Source: Pseudidiomarina piscicola
GTDB lineage: Bacteria > Pseudomonadota > Gammaproteobacteria > Enterobacterales > Alteromonadaceae
Direction: 5' to 3'
Assembly: GCF_902806985.1 (NCBI RefSeq)
Contig: NZ_CADCXY010000001.1
Span: 558,001 to 622,000 of the forward strand
DNA length: 64,000 bases
This document shows positions 48,695-59,000 of this stretch, in pieces (the stretch's first letter is position 1; each line of letters starts with the position of its first letter). Under the pieces are notes generated by a model. It was not told where the DNA came from and did no database searches. It saw only the letters and a program-made list of their open reading frames with translations. The position numbers were made by a program, and so were the translations under genes.

Positions 48695-51355
48695 ATGAAA
48701 AAGACCTTGTTAGCCGCCCTATTCGCAATTGCCGGACTCGGCGTTGCCCAGGCAGAAAGCGATAGCTTAGGACTCGATACCGACTATCGAGCCACAACTC
48801 CAAGCCTTGAGAGTGTGGTGGGTTACCCTATCGGCTCACGTATCTCCAGCCCGGCCGCCATGTATGACTACTTTCAGGCCCTACAACAAGCGCACCCAGA
48901 GCAAGTGAAGCTGTTCAACTACGGTAGCACTTGGGAAGGTCGACCGCTCTACTACGTGGCTATCTCTAGCCGCGATAATATTGCAGGTATCAACGACTTC
49001 CGCTCAGGTATGCAAGCTTTGGCGAATCCGCAAAACACCAGCGACCGTGAAGCAAAACGTTTAATTGAAGAGCTTCCAGCAAGCATTTGGTTATCGTATG
49101 GCGTTCACGGTAATGAAATTTCATCACCTGAAGCTGCGATGTTGACGGCATGGCATTTGCTCGCCGCAACCGACCAAGCAACGCAGACGATGCTTGATAA
49201 CACAGTGGTCTTCATCGATCCGATCCAGAACCCCGATGGCCGTAGCCGCTTCGTCAGTCGCTATTATATGAATAGTGGCTTGGAGCATAGTGCTGATCGT
49301 ATCTCAGTAGAGCACAACGAGCCTTGGCCAAACGGTCGTAGCAATCACTACTTATTTGACTTGAACCGCGACTGGATCGCGCTCACGCAACCGGAAGTTG
49401 CCGGTCAAGTCGATGCATTACTCGACACCTACCCGCTGATTTTTGTTGATTTGCATGAGATGGGGGGCGATCAAACTTATTACTTCACCCCCGAAGCACG
49501 CCCTTACAACCCGCTTATAGCAAAGAGTCAGCGTGAAGCTTTATGGACTATTGGCGAAAACAATGGTCGTTGGTTTGACGAACATGGCTTTGACTACTTC
49601 ACCCGTGAGATTTTTGATGCCTTTTACCCAGGCTATGGCGCCAGCTGGCCGCTGTATCACGGTACGTTGGCGATGACCTATGAAATGGCATCGGCTCGAG
49701 GCCATAAATTTCGCACCAAAGACGGTGAGATCTTAACCTACGGAGATGGTGTTCAACGCCATTTTGTGGCGTCACTTTCAACCATCGAAACCGCCAGTAA
49801 TGAACGTCAACGACTCCTACAAGATTTCTGGAACTACCGTAACCAAGGTATTAAAGACGGCAAGGAAAGCGACCAACGTTATGTCTTTATTGACCGAGCC
49901 CAAGATGCCGCAGGTAGTCAGCGCCTCGCTGGGCTGTTAACGCGACACGGTGTTCAAGTGCAACAAAGTGCCGAAAGCTTTAAAGCTTGCGGTCGTGATT
50001 TCAGCGCCGGCAGTTATGTCATTGATACCGCACAACCTGCACATTATATGGTCAAAACCCTACTCGATGAGCAAGTCGATATGGCGGCAGACTTCCTTGA
50101 AGAACAAGAGCGGTTGCGTAGCAATAACTTACCAGACCAGATCTATGATGTGACCGCATGGTCGCTACCACTGATGTTCAATTTAGAACAACAACGTTGT
50201 TCTCGTGCACCGCGCACTGAACTAGCCGAGGTATCTAAAGCTCTCATTGCCCCAGGAAGCTTAACCAACCCAGACGCCAAAGTGGCTTTTGTCGCAGCTT
50301 GGGGTGATATGAACACCGGTCGCTTGCTAACCGCCGCTTTACGCGAGGGGTTAACCGTCAAACAAAACGACTTGGCGTTTACCTTTAAAGATGGCACCGA
50401 ATACCCAGCCGGTTCCTTAATATTTACTCGCGCTGATAATCCTGACGACCTAAGCGCCACACTTGCAAAACTTGCACTCACCTCTGGTGCACATATACAC
50501 GGTGTCGACTCGAGTTGGATTGTCGATGGCCCGAACTTCGGCTCTAATAATGTGCAACGGGTACATGCACCGCGCATCGCGCTTGCTTGGGACGAGCCTT
50601 TTAGCAGTTTAAACGCTGGCCATACCCGTTACATTATTGAGCGGCAGTTTGGTTACCCGGTCACGGCGATTCGCGCCGACCAATTAAGCCGCGCCGATTT
50701 GAGTCGCTATCAAGTGCTGATCCTACCCACCAGCTATGGTTCCCTAAGCGCGACCTTTGGTGAACAGGGACAGAACAATCTTACCCAATGGGTTGAACGT
50801 GGCGGGGTTTTGATCACCTTTGCCAATGCAACGCGCTGGGCCGTTGAAGCAGATCTGCTCGCCAGTGCTTTGGAAAAAGAAGCCAAATCAAAAGAGGTTG
50901 AAGTACACAGCGAGAAACGTGTTGATGGCCTGTTGCTGAACAGCCCTGAACATCTTCACAGTTATGTGAACGGCGCAGAAACGGACCCCTACTGGACCTC
51001 TGGTGTATTGACGAAACTCAATGTAGACCAAGAGCATTGGTTAACCGCTGGCGTGCCGGCAACCGTTAATAGCCTCACCGTAGGCAACCAAATCTATCGT
51101 CCGTTAACCATTAATAATGGCCGCAACTTAATGACCTACGCGGCAGCCGATGAAGTCGCCATCAGTGGTTACTTATGGGCTGAAAACAAGCAACAATTGG
51201 CGCATAAGCCGTACTTGATGTGGCAGCCTCAGGGCCGTGGGATGGTGATTAGTTTCACTCAAGAGCCCACCTACCGTGCCTACATGGATGGTCTCAATGT
51301 AACCTTGATGAATGCTATCTTTGGCGGTGCATCACATGCTCGCCCGCTGCGTTAA
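48695..51355 (+). CDS. exported M14 family zinc carboxypeptidase-like protein
   Basis: An 886-residue secreted metallopeptidase-like protein with signal peptide MKKTLLAALFAIAGLGVAQA. The M14 zinc motif HxxE is in YGVHGNEISSPEA (about residues 130-140). The later His is in IFVDLHEMGGDQTYYF, and the general-base Glu may be in YEMASARGHKFR. A large C-terminal region (about 400-886) without a recognised fold includes a ThuA/glutamine-amidotransferase-like stretch (YQVLILPTSYGSL, WVERGGVLITFANA). It is co-transcribed with yvcK, probably by chance of location. Confidence 0.9.
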   Translation: MKKTLLAALFAIAGLGVAQAESDSLGLDTDYRATTPSLESVVGYPIGSRISSPAAMYDYFQALQQAHPEQVKLFNYGSTWEGRPLYYVAISSRDNIAGINDFRSGMQALANPQNTSDREAKRLIEELPASIWLSYGVHGNEISSPEAAMLTAWHLLAATDQATQTMLDNTVVFIDPIQNPDGRSRFVSRYYMNSGLEHSADRISVEHNEPWPNGRSNHYLFDLNRDWIALTQPEVAGQVDALLDTYPLIFVDLHEMGGDQTYYFTPEARPYNPLIAKSQREALWTIGENNGRWFDEHGFDYFTREIFDAFYPGYGASWPLYHGTLAMTYEMASARGHKFRTKDGEILTYGDGVQRHFVASLSTIETASNERQRLLQDFWNYRNQGIKDGKESDQRYVFIDRAQDAAGSQRLAGLLTRHGVQVQQSAESFKACGRDFSAGSYVIDTAQPAHYMVKTLLDEQVDMAADFLEEQERLRSNNLPDQIYDVTAWSLPLMFNLEQQRCSRAPRTELAEVSKALIAPGSLTNPDAKVAFVAAWGDMNTGRLLTAALREGLTVKQNDLAFTFKDGTEYPAGSLIFTRADNPDDLSATLAKLALTSGAHIHGVDSSWIVDGPNFGSNNVQRVHAPRIALAWDEPFSSLNAGHTRYIIERQFGYPVTAIRADQLSRADLSRYQVLILPTSYGSLSATFGEQGQNNLTQWVERGGVLITFANATRWAVEADLLASALEKEAKSKEVEVHSEKRVDGLLLNSPEHLHSYVNGAETDPYWTSGVLTKLNVDQEHWLTAGVPATVNSLTVGNQIYRPLTINNGRNLMTYAAADEVAISGYLWAENKQQLAHKPYLMWQPQGRGMVISFTQEPTYRAYMDGLNVTLMNAIFGGASHARPLR

Positions 51356-51374
51356 AAGCGCTTAAGGAGAACGT

Positions 51375-51404
51375 AAAAGGCCCGCTCATGCGGGCCTTTT
51401 TTGT
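51375..51404 (+). terminator. intrinsic terminator of the yvcK-M14 operon
   Basis: AAAAGGCCCGC (51375-51385) and GCGGGCCTTTT (51390-51400) form a perfect stem with loop TCAT, followed by TT. A-rich flanks may allow action on the convergent dcd side. Confidence 0.9.
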
Positions 51405-51439
51405 TGTTCTATTTAGTGTTCGACTCAACCACGTTTTGC

Positions 51440-52036
51440 TTAATCGTTGTCGTTGGTATCCGCGCTTATTCTTGACGCCACTGCGCCGCGTTGATCTTTA
51501 TACTTAGCATCTTTTCTTGCACTGTAGGGGCGGCCACAAGGCTGATCGAGCTTCTCGAAGCTTAATGCCCCTATTTTCATGTGTGGACGCAGGGCAAGCG
51601 GCAACTTGCCACTATTGAAAAATTCAAGCACCACCTGACCCGACCAGCCCGGATCAATACGATGCGCCGTCACATGAACCATCAGCCCTAGTCGCGCAAG
51701 AGACGAACGCCCGTCAAGCCAGCCGACCATGTCCGCCGGTAAAGTGACACTTTCATGGGTTACCGCTAAGGCAAATTCCCCTGGGTGAATAAAAAAAGCT
51801 TGTTCTGGCTTTAAAATAATAGCGTCACTCATCACCTGTGCGATCGCACGTTCAATATCTTCACGCGGGCCACTAATATCAATAAAAGGTGCCGCATGGT
51901 CTTGTAGCACGCGAAACTCGTTACCGAGATGAATATCAACCGTCACTCCGGTAATATCTGCGCTAACGGGCCGCGGCTCAATACCAATGATGCCTTCACT
52001 TAGGTGTTGCTCTATCTGTTCATCAGTTAACCGCAT
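51440..52036 (-). CDS. dcd: dCTP deaminase
   Basis: Trimeric enzyme converting dCTP to dUTP, the main source of dTMP precursors in gammaproteobacteria. It has 198 residues; E. coli Dcd has 193. Motifs are [34 protein letters not shown], the catalytic-site [26 protein letters not shown] and [14 protein letters not shown]. It lies downstream of mrp in the same direction, 36 bases away, a common pairing. Confidence 0.96.
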   Translation of the reverse strand: MRLTDEQIEQHLSEGIIGIEPRPVSADITGVTVDIHLGNEFRVLQDHAAPFIDISGPREDIERAIAQVMSDAIILKPEQAFFIHPGEFALAVTHESVTLPADMVGWLDGRSSLARLGLMVHVTAHRIDPGWSGQVVLEFFNSGKLPLALRPHMKIGALSFEKLDQPCGRPYSARKDAKYKDQRGAVASRISADTNDND

Positions 52037-52072
52037 AACTATCTCCGTAATCGCTTATGCTTAGCACTTTAC

Positions 52073-53125
52073 TCATTTTTTTGCTTGTTGGTAAAGTTGC
52101 GCTGCGACAGCCGTTGCCATCGCTCGTATACCGGTATTTAAAGGATTGCTCGGGTCTTTCACCAACAACGGTGTGCCCTCGTCTAGCGCTTGCCGAAACT
52201 CGCGCGCCAAAGGTATTTGGGCGAGCAGTGGCACATCATAATCAGAGGCAATATCAACCCCCCCTTGATTACCGAACAGTGCTTCCTCATGGCCACAGGA
52301 TGGACAGTGATAATGACTCATGTTTTCGACCAAGCCAGTGATGGAAATGCCGACTTTTCGAAACATCGCAATACCTTTTTCAGCGTCGGCTAAAGCCACG
52401 GTTTGCGGTGTCGTCACAACAACAGCACCGGTGACCGGTAGTTTTTGTGCAATGGTTAATTGTATATCGCCAGTACCAGGTGGTAAATCAATCACCAAAT
52501 AGTCGAGCCGCGGCCATTCGGTATCTCGAAACAGCTGCTGTAGTGCCGCACTTGCCATTGGCCCCCGCCAAATTGCTGCATCTTTGCTATCGGCTAAATA
52601 ACCAAGTGAGCTAACGTGCACACCATGGCGTACATGTGGCTGCATTTTATTGCTGTCACTAATCACCTGTTTTTCTTCTGCGCCACCAAGCATCGTCGGT
52701 AGTGAGGGGCCGTAAATATCTGCATCCAGAAGGCCCACCTCAGCCCCGGTTTCCGCCAACGCGACCGCTAACTGTGCTGCCACCGACGACTTGCCTACAC
52801 CGCCCTTGCCTGACGACACGGCAATGACATTGCCATACACCAATGGTAACTCGGGCTGAGAGTTTGCAAGCTTTTCTACGTTTAGCTTTAGTTGCCAGTC
52901 GTATTGAGGTAGCCCATTCGCCTCACGCAATGGCGCTAAAACCGCATCGGTCGCGGCAAAAGGTAACTGCAAGAAGGCCTGCTGGCCACTTTTATGAAAC
53001 CATGAGCTCGGTAGAGGCCCTTTATAGCCTGGTATACGCAATGACTCCAGTTGCTCACGTTCTTTGTTTGAGAATGTGTCAGTGTCTGCAGCTGTCTTTT
53101 TTTTACCTAGCCATTTTCCAATCAC
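52073..53125 (-). CDS. mrp: iron-sulfur cluster carrier protein Mrp/ApbC
   Basis: P-loop ATPase that carries 4Fe-4S clusters to apoproteins. It has about 350 residues from GTG 53125, which is preceded by GGAGG with a 5-base spacing; a TTG four codons earlier overlaps that site. The deviant Walker A is SSGKGGVGKSSVAAQLA, the Asp switch is LLDADIYGPSLPTMLGG, and the cluster-binding CxxC is HYHCPSCGHEEALFG. It is divergent from metG as in E. coli. Confidence 0.95.
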   Translation of the reverse strand: MIGKWLGKKKTAADTDTFSNKEREQLESLRIPGYKGPLPSSWFHKSGQQAFLQLPFAATDAVLAPLREANGLPQYDWQLKLNVEKLANSQPELPLVYGNVIAVSSGKGGVGKSSVAAQLAVALAETGAEVGLLDADIYGPSLPTMLGGAEEKQVISDSNKMQPHVRHGVHVSSLGYLADSKDAAIWRGPMASAALQQLFRDTEWPRLDYLVIDLPPGTGDIQLTIAQKLPVTGAVVVTTPQTVALADAEKGIAMFRKVGISITGLVENMSHYHCPSCGHEEALFGNQGGVDIASDYDVPLLAQIPLAREFRQALDEGTPLLVKDPSNPLNTGIRAMATAVAAQLYQQAKK

Positions 53126-53243
53126 GGGAACCTCCAACTAAAGCCTCTAACGCCGCATGATACGGTGAGTCTAGGTGGATTGCTAGTGCTCTTTAAGGTA
53201 CACTTCGACCTTTCTAAAACTTGTAGGTTACTGGACAAAATAG

Positions 53244-55286
53244 ATGACAACAGCAACGCGTAAAATTCTGGTTACCAATGCTCTACCCTACGCCAATGGG
53301 CCAATCCATATCGGTCACATGTTGGGCTACATTCAGGCTGATATTTGGGTGCGTTTCCAAAAAATGCGCGGCCACGAATGCCATTATATGTGTGCCGATG
53401 ATGCACACGGCACGCCAATCATGCTTAAGGCACAGCAACTCGGCATTGAACCAGAACAAATGATCAACGACATGAATCAGGCTCATCAAGCTGACTTTGC
53501 TGATTTTCATGTTAATTTTGACCATTATTACTCGACTCATAGTCCAGAAAATAAAGAGCTTGCCGAGTTAATTTACAAACGCTTACGCGCTGCAGGCCAT
53601 ATTAAAACCAAAACGATTTCGCAGCTGTTTGACCCGCAAAAAGAAATGTTTCTGCCGGATCGTTTTGTGAAAGGCGATTGTCCGAAGTGCGGTGCCACAG
53701 AGCAATATGGCGACAACTGTGATGTGTGTGGCGCGACCTATGCGCCCACCGACCTAAAGAACCCTGTCTCTGCGGTGTCTGGGGCAACCCCCGAACTGCG
53801 TGACTCTGAGCATTACTTCTTCGACTTGCCAGCCTTTGAGAAAATGCTCAAAGCTTGGACTCGTTCAGGCTCGTTGCAAGAAGAAATGGCCAACAAACTT
53901 AATGAGTGGTTCGAATCCGGTCTACAACGTTGGGATATCAGCCGTGATGCGCCCTACTTCGGATTTGAAATACCCGATGCGCCCGGCAAATATTTCTACG
54001 TTTGGCTAGATGCCCCTATTGGTTACATGAGTAGCTTTAAGCACTACTGTGAAACCACCGGCAATGCAGACTTTGATAGTTACTGGCAAAAAGACACAGA
54101 CACCGAGCTTTACCATTTTATTGGTAAAGATATTATCTATTTTCACAGTCTGTTCTGGCCCGCCATGTTGAGTGGCGCCGAATTCCGTCAACCAACCAAC
54201 GTTTGGGCACATGGTTTTATCACCGTTAACGGTACCAAGATGTCAAAATCTAAAGGTACCTTTATTATGGCGCGTACCTATTTGGAGCACCTGGACCCTG
54301 ATTACCTGCGTTACTATTTTGCTGCCAAACTGACCAGTCGTATCGACGATCTCGATTTAAACCTGACCGACTTCGCGCAACGTGTAAACAGTGACTTGGT
54401 AGGCAAAGTGGTGAATATTGCAAGCCGCTGCGCTGGTTTCATTCAGAAAAAATTTGATGGCAAATTAGCCACCGAACTCAACGAAACGGAACTGCTCACT
54501 GAGTTTCAGAATGCAGCTTCAAGTATTGCTCAAGCCTATGAAAATAGAGAGTTTTCACGGGCGATGCGCGAAATCATGGGATTGGCAGATAAAGCTAACT
54601 TCTACATTGCTGAACAAGAGCCATGGCAGCTAATCAAAGATCCAGCGAACGCCTCGCGGGTGCATGAGATCTGCTCTATCGGTATTAATCTGTTCCGCTT
54701 ATTAATGATTTACCTGACACCTGTGGTGCCTGAACTTGCCCAACGTGTGCAAGCGTTTTTAAAAGAACAATTCACCTGGCAAAGCCATGAACACATTCTT
54801 ACCGGTCATGAGATCGAACCCTTTAAAGCGCTGTTGCAGCGAATTGATATGAAACAGGTAGAACAAATGATTGATGCATCTAAAGAAGCCAATGCGGCGG
54901 CCCAAGCGCCGGCAGCAGCAGCCACTGAGAACGACGAATTACAGAATGACCCGATTGCCGAGGAAATCAACTTTGATGAATTCGCTAAAGTTGATTTACG
55001 TGTCGCCTTGATTGCCAATGCAGAACACGTTGAAGGTGCTGATAAACTGTTGAAGTTAACTCTAGATTTAGGCGGAGAAACAAGGCAGGTTTTTGCCGGC
55101 ATCAAATCTGCCTATGACCCAGCAACGCTTATCGGTCAGCACACTGTCATGGTCGCCAACTTAGCGCCGCGCAAAATGCGTTTTGGGCTTTCCGAGGGCA
55201 TGGTTTTGGCGGCTGGGCCAGGCGGTGAAGACCTTTATATTATGAATCCACACGAGGGCGCGAAGCCTGGCATGCGAGTCAAATAA
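53244..55286 (+). CDS. metG: methionine-tRNA ligase
   Basis: Class I synthetase charging initiator and elongator tRNA-Met, 680 residues. The HIGH motif is His22-Ile-Gly-His25, a Zn-binding knuckle [19 protein letters not shown] lies about residues 145-165, and KMSKS is residues 332-336. The C-terminal dimerising tRNA-binding domain (about 575-680) contains [23 protein letters not shown]. An Ala-rich linker ([17 protein letters not shown]) precedes it. Only three bases separate its stop from rlmI, so translation may be coupled. Confidence 0.98.
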   Translation: MTTATRKILVTNALPYANGPIHIGHMLGYIQADIWVRFQKMRGHECHYMCADDAHGTPIMLKAQQLGIEPEQMINDMNQAHQADFADFHVNFDHYYSTHSPENKELAELIYKRLRAAGHIKTKTISQLFDPQKEMFLPDRFVKGDCPKCGATEQYGDNCDVCGATYAPTDLKNPVSAVSGATPELRDSEHYFFDLPAFEKMLKAWTRSGSLQEEMANKLNEWFESGLQRWDISRDAPYFGFEIPDAPGKYFYVWLDAPIGYMSSFKHYCETTGNADFDSYWQKDTDTELYHFIGKDIIYFHSLFWPAMLSGAEFRQPTNVWAHGFITVNGTKMSKSKGTFIMARTYLEHLDPDYLRYYFAAKLTSRIDDLDLNLTDFAQRVNSDLVGKVVNIASRCAGFIQKKFDGKLATELNETELLTEFQNAASSIAQAYENREFSRAMREIMGLADKANFYIAEQEPWQLIKDPANASRVHEICSIGINLFRLLMIYLTPVVPELAQRVQAFLKEQFTWQSHEHILTGHEIEPFKALLQRIDMKQVEQMIDASKEANAAAQAPAAAATENDELQNDPIAEEINFDEFAKVDLRVALIANAEHVEGADKLLKLTLDLGGETRQVFAGIKSAYDPATLIGQHTVMVANLAPRKMRFGLSEGMVLAAGPGGEDLYIMNPHEGAKPGMRVK

Positions 55287-55289
55287 ACG

Positions 55290-56480
55290 ATGCCCGCCAC
55301 TGTTCATCTAAAACCGCAAAAATGTAAGTCATTGCGCCGTTTGCACCCCTGGGTGTTCAGCGGTGCCATCGCCAAAGTTAAAGGCAACCCGCAACTCGGT
55401 GACACGGTTAGTGTTCACAGTGCCGAAGGCGACTGGTTGGGCGCTGGCGCTTGGTCGCCCCAGTCCCAAATACGGGTTCGAATTTGGACCTTTCAGCCGA
55501 GCCAAACGATCGACGAACACTTTTTCGCTGAGCGTATTGGCGCGGCTAAACAGTTGCGCGAAGGTTTGGCCGTTAATAGCAATGCCTGGCGGGTGGTCGC
55601 TGCCGAAGCCGATGAACTGCCTGGTATTACTATCGATAAGTACGATAACTGGTTAGTTTGCCAATTATTAAGTGCTGGCGCTGAACATTGGCGAGCGGCG
55701 ATTGTGGCAGCCTTGCGGCAGCATTTCCCCGATTGCGGCATCTATGAACGTTCAGACGTTGATGTACGCAAAAAAGAAGGTTTACCTCCGGTCGAACAGT
55801 TACTTTACAGCCCAGACGGCGAACCTCCTGCAGGTACCGTTTGGATCCGTGAAAACGGGCTTGAACTGGGGGTAGATCTTAAGCAAGGGCATAAAACCGG
55901 CTACTACTTAGACCAACGCGATAGCCGCTATGCTTTGACGCGTTATGCCAAAGGCAAGCGGGTGTTAAACGCGTTTAGTTACACCGGCGGTTTCGGTTTG
56001 TTTGCCGCCCAAGCCGGTGCCAGCGAAGTGGTCAACCTGGACGTTTCAGCGCCAGCGTTAGCTCAAGCAAGTGTGAATCATGAACGTAATGGCTTTGACG
56101 CTAAGTTACTCAAGAACCAACAGCAGGACGTATTTGAGGCGTTACGTGAGTTTCATCACCAAGGTGAGCGCTTTGACGTTATCGTGCTCGACCCACCAAA
56201 GTTTGTCGACAGTAAAGCCAACTTAATTTCAGCCTGCCGTGGCTATAAAGACATTAACCGCCTAGCCTGTAAAATTTTGAATCCAGGTGGCACGCTGTTT
56301 ACGTTTTCATGCTCTGGCCTACTCAGTAGTGAGCTATTTCAAAAGGTTGTCGCCGACGCGGCACTCGATGCCAAACGGCCTTTACACATTATCGAACGTC
56401 TGTATCAAGGCGCTGATCATCCGGTTCGTACAAACTTTCCCGAATCGCTTTACCTGAAAGGGCTGGTACTACGCGGTTGA
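55290..56480 (+). CDS. rlmI: 23S rRNA (cytosine-5) methyltransferase RlmI
   Basis: SAM-dependent enzyme of the RlmI type (m5C1962 in E. coli 23S rRNA), 396 residues, the usual size. An N-terminal PUA-like domain (LKPQKCKSLRRLHPWVFSGAIAKV) is followed by a central RlmI-type region (WRVVAAEADELPGITIDKYD) and the Rossmann methyltransferase (VLNAFSYTGGFGLFAAQAGASEVVNLD). The motif IV-type VIVLDPPKF follows and the catalytic cysteine is in TFSCSGLLSSELF. It follows metG. Confidence 0.92.
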   Translation: MPATVHLKPQKCKSLRRLHPWVFSGAIAKVKGNPQLGDTVSVHSAEGDWLGAGAWSPQSQIRVRIWTFQPSQTIDEHFFAERIGAAKQLREGLAVNSNAWRVVAAEADELPGITIDKYDNWLVCQLLSAGAEHWRAAIVAALRQHFPDCGIYERSDVDVRKKEGLPPVEQLLYSPDGEPPAGTVWIRENGLELGVDLKQGHKTGYYLDQRDSRYALTRYAKGKRVLNAFSYTGGFGLFAAQAGASEVVNLDVSAPALAQASVNHERNGFDAKLLKNQQQDVFEALREFHHQGERFDVIVLDPPKFVDSKANLISACRGYKDINRLACKILNPGGTLFTFSCSGLLSSELFQKVVADAALDAKRPLHIIERLYQGADHPVRTNFPESLYLKGLVLRG

Positions 56481-56525
56481 GTTGTCTAGTATTAGACTAA
56501 GTTATTGAGAAAAAGAGGTATTCCT

Positions 56526-56897
56526 ATGACAAGCACAACGATTTTCGACCAAATTATTCGTCGAGAAATCCCCGCAGAAATTGTCTATGAAGATGATCTC
56601 AGCCTCGCCTTTAAAGACATCAACCCAGCGGCACCTGTGCATTTGCTGATCATTCCCAAGCAGCCGATTGCCACGGTCAATGACATAGAGGAAGACCAAC
56701 GCGAATTGGTCGGTCATCTATTTGTGGTGGCGCGTAAAATTGCCGCTCAGCATGGTTTTGCCAACGACGGTTACCGCCTCGTGATGAACTGTAATGAAGA
56801 TGGCGGGCAATCGGTTTACCACATTCACTTGCACTTACTTGCCGGGAAAACCTTAGGCTGGCCTCCCTACGCGAACGATAAGCCAAAGCAAGGTTAA
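56526..56897 (+). CDS. hinT: HIT family purine nucleoside phosphoramidase (HinT-like)
   Basis: A 123-residue histidine-triad protein that hydrolyses AMP-linked phosphoramidates. The triad is HIHLHLL (His-x-His-x-His), preceded by the typical GYRLVMNCNEDGGQSVYH. It begins STTIFDQIIRREIPAEIVYEDD after the Met, the Hint1-type start. ATG 56526 is chosen because of AAGAGGT upstream. It sits with the downstream desaturase-family gene by 5 bases. Confidence 0.92.
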   Translation: MTSTTIFDQIIRREIPAEIVYEDDLSLAFKDINPAAPVHLLIIPKQPIATVNDIEEDQRELVGHLFVVARKIAAQHGFANDGYRLVMNCNEDGGQSVYHIHLHLLAGKTLGWPPYANDKPKQG

Positions 56898-56902
56898 TAC
56901 CG

Positions 56903-57745
56903 ATGACAGCAGAGGTATGGTGGCGGCTCGGTTGTTTTATTGGCGTGCTTGTCATCATGCTGGTGTGGGAGCGCCTTGCCCCTAAGCGCCAGGCGAAGCT
57001 CGCTAACCGTCGGCGTTGGCCTGCCAACCTCGGTATTGTGGTGATTAACTCGATTGTTTTACGCTTACTGATCCCCGCCGGTGCTATCGGTGCTGCGCTT
57101 TGGGCCCAAGAGCAACAATTTGGTTTACTGCAGCAACTTGGTTGGCCAATGCCGCTAACCTTGCTGCTGGGCTTTTTAGTTCTCGATTGCGCCATTTATT
57201 GGCAACACCGACTCTTTCATCGCGTTCCGCTGCTGTGGCGTATTCATCGCATGCACCATGCTGACACCGATTTTGATACCACCACAGGTTTGCGCTTTCA
57301 CCCACTTGAAATTGTGCTGAGCATGCTCATCAAAATCGCGGTGGTGATGTTATTTGGCATACCCGCACTGGCAGTATTGGTGTTTGAGATTGTATTGAAC
57401 GCAACCTCACTCTTTAATCACGGCAACGTTGCCTTACCAGCGAAAGTTGAGTGGCCACTGCGACGACTCTTGGTTACCCAAGAAATGCATCGTATTCACC
57501 ATAGTCAAATCGCCAAAGAAACCAATAGTAATTACAGTTTTAATTTATCAATCTGGGATCGCCTGTTTGGCTCCTATACCGCGAATTCTCAGGCGGGTTC
57601 TGATGGTATTGCGATTGGCTTAAAAGAGTACCCAGCAAACGCCCAATGCACCCGCCTCAGCTTTTTGCTTCAGGTGCCGTTTCGGCAGCCTCCGGTAACT
57701 GACGAAGGGTCTGAAAACCGAGATAAAGACGCGTCGCAACCGTAA
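56903..57745 (+). CDS. fatty acid hydroxylase/sterol desaturase family protein
   Basis: A 280-residue integral membrane di-iron protein. About four hydrophobic segments surround the histidine clusters YWQHRLFHRVPLLWRIHRMHHAD and, later, MHRIHHS, with FNHGN between, the standard eight-histidine pattern. The substrate is unknown; bacterial members hydroxylate or desaturate lipids. The last 30 residues (from about 252) are encoded opposite the 3' end of ynjF, an unusual 89-base overlap. Confidence 0.87.
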   Translation: MTAEVWWRLGCFIGVLVIMLVWERLAPKRQAKLANRRRWPANLGIVVINSIVLRLLIPAGAIGAALWAQEQQFGLLQQLGWPMPLTLLLGFLVLDCAIYWQHRLFHRVPLLWRIHRMHHADTDFDTTTGLRFHPLEIVLSMLIKIAVVMLFGIPALAVLVFEIVLNATSLFNHGNVALPAKVEWPLRRLLVTQEMHRIHHSQIAKETNSNYSFNLSIWDRLFGSYTANSQAGSDGIAIGLKEYPANAQCTRLSFLLQVPFRQPPVTDEGSENRDKDASQP

Positions 57746-58304
57746 TTAAACACAACGCAGCAAATACCTTACCGGTAACCACGAAAGCCGAAGGCCATAA
57801 GCAAAACACCACAAAAGCAACGATGGTTTCAAAACCTTCAGTGATTCCTCCCATATAATGCAATGACTTATTCGGATAGCGTGGGTTTTCAATACCATGC
57901 TTGCCGGCTAACACTGCAAAAGCCAGAAACGTGGCGGCCGTGCCCATAAAGCTAAACATTAAGAGTCCCGCGGTAACACCGTTGACACTCGGGTTGGCAA
58001 GCAGGAAGCCAAACGGCACTGCGCTGTAAAAAATAAAATCAAAGACACTATCAAGATAACCGCCCGCTTCCGTGCGCTCGGTAAGGCGCGCAATCGCACC
58101 ATCGAGTCCATCGCTTAGGCGATTGAGTAAAATACACAGTAGTGCCACCTCGTAGTGTTGCCAATAAAGGGCGGGGAGCACGCCTAAACCAATAATGAAT
58201 CCAAGCGTAGTGACGCTATTCGCGCCAACACCTAATCGCACCAACGGTTTAGCACAGGTTTCAAGTAACGGTTGTAAGCCTTTATAAAGTATCGCATCAA
58301 TCAT
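57657..58304 (-). CDS. ynjF: CDP-alcohol phosphatidyltransferase YnjF
   Basis: A 215-residue inner-membrane enzyme of the CDP-alcohol phosphatidyltransferase family. The motif D-G-x2-A-R-x8-G-x3-D-x3-D is complete (DGLDGAIARLTERTEAGGYL, then DSVFD). Other stretches match my memory of E. coli YnjF: ILLNRLSDGLDGA, PFGFLLA, GTAATFLAFA, AKH-like GKHGIENP and YMGGITEGFETIV. The acceptor alcohol is unknown. It lies 9 bases after ynjD, in the ynj cluster. Confidence 0.9.
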   Translation of the reverse strand: MIDAILYKGLQPLLETCAKPLVRLGVGANSVTTLGFIIGLGVLPALYWQHYEVALLCILLNRLSDGLDGAIARLTERTEAGGYLDSVFDFIFYSAVPFGFLLANPSVNGVTAGLLMFSFMGTAATFLAFAVLAGKHGIENPRYPNKSLHYMGGITEGFETIVAFVVFCLWPSAFVVTGKVFAALCLITVATRLYLGFQTLRQLPEAAETAPEAKS

Positions 58305-58313
58305 GTTTAGTTC

Positions 58314-59000
58314 TCATTTTGTTCGAGCCTCGCATGGCTGCTCAACTGCGATGTCTGGCCAGTACAGTTGCTGATCCACAAGGCTTAGATCGTCCGCTTG
58401 GTGGCTAACGATGATCGCTGCGATGCCGCGCTCGCGTAAAAAGTTGAAGGTCCAATCACGCACCTGCTGACGACGCTCAGCATCGAGTGCATTAAAGGGC
58501 TCATCTAGCAGCACCAACGCGGGCTCTGCCAACACCGTTCGCAACAAGCCAATGCGCGCTTGCTGACCACCACTGAGCTGCCCAGGTAGCCGCTCTGCCA
58601 TGTCAGCCAAACCGAGTTCAGCTAGTTGTGTCTCGATCACTTGTTTTTGCGCCGCTTTGGTAAGCCCTTGACGCTGCAGTGCAAAGGCTAAATTCTTAGC
58701 AACACTATAGTGCGGAAACAAAGGGTTATCCTGCATCAAGATCCCAATCCCACGTTGTTCGATGGGCAACCTACTGACATCCTTACCAGCAATAGCAATA
58801 CGCCCGCTAAACTGCACGTAAGAAAGCGTTTCGCCCAGTAAACAACGCAACCAACTCGATTTACCACAACCACTTGGCCCCATTACGCCAAGGCTAGCGC
58901 CATCGGTTAAATTCATATCTGGCAATGATTGCGTTCTGCCGTCCTGTCGCCACGTTAAACATTGATCACTTAAGGCGATTTGTGTTGCTTGAGATATCAT
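58314..59000 (-). CDS. ynjD: ABC transporter ATP-binding protein YnjD
   Basis: A 228-residue ATPase of an importer. Walker A GPSGCGKSSWLRCLLG, Q-loop GILMQDNPLFPHYSVAKNL, signature LSGGQQARIGLLRTVL, Walker B LVLLDEPFNALD and H-loop IIVSHQADD are all intact. The start overlaps ynjC by 4 bases (ATGA). Its size and position match E. coli YnjD (217 residues). It powers YnjC with binding protein YnjB. Confidence 0.9.
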   Translation of the reverse strand: MISQATQIALSDQCLTWRQDGRTQSLPDMNLTDGASLGVMGPSGCGKSSWLRCLLGETLSYVQFSGRIAIAGKDVSRLPIEQRGIGILMQDNPLFPHYSVAKNLAFALQRQGLTKAAQKQVIETQLAELGLADMAERLPGQLSGGQQARIGLLRTVLAEPALVLLDEPFNALDAERRQQVRDWTFNFLRERGIAAIIVSHQADDLSLVDQQLYWPDIAVEQPCEARTK

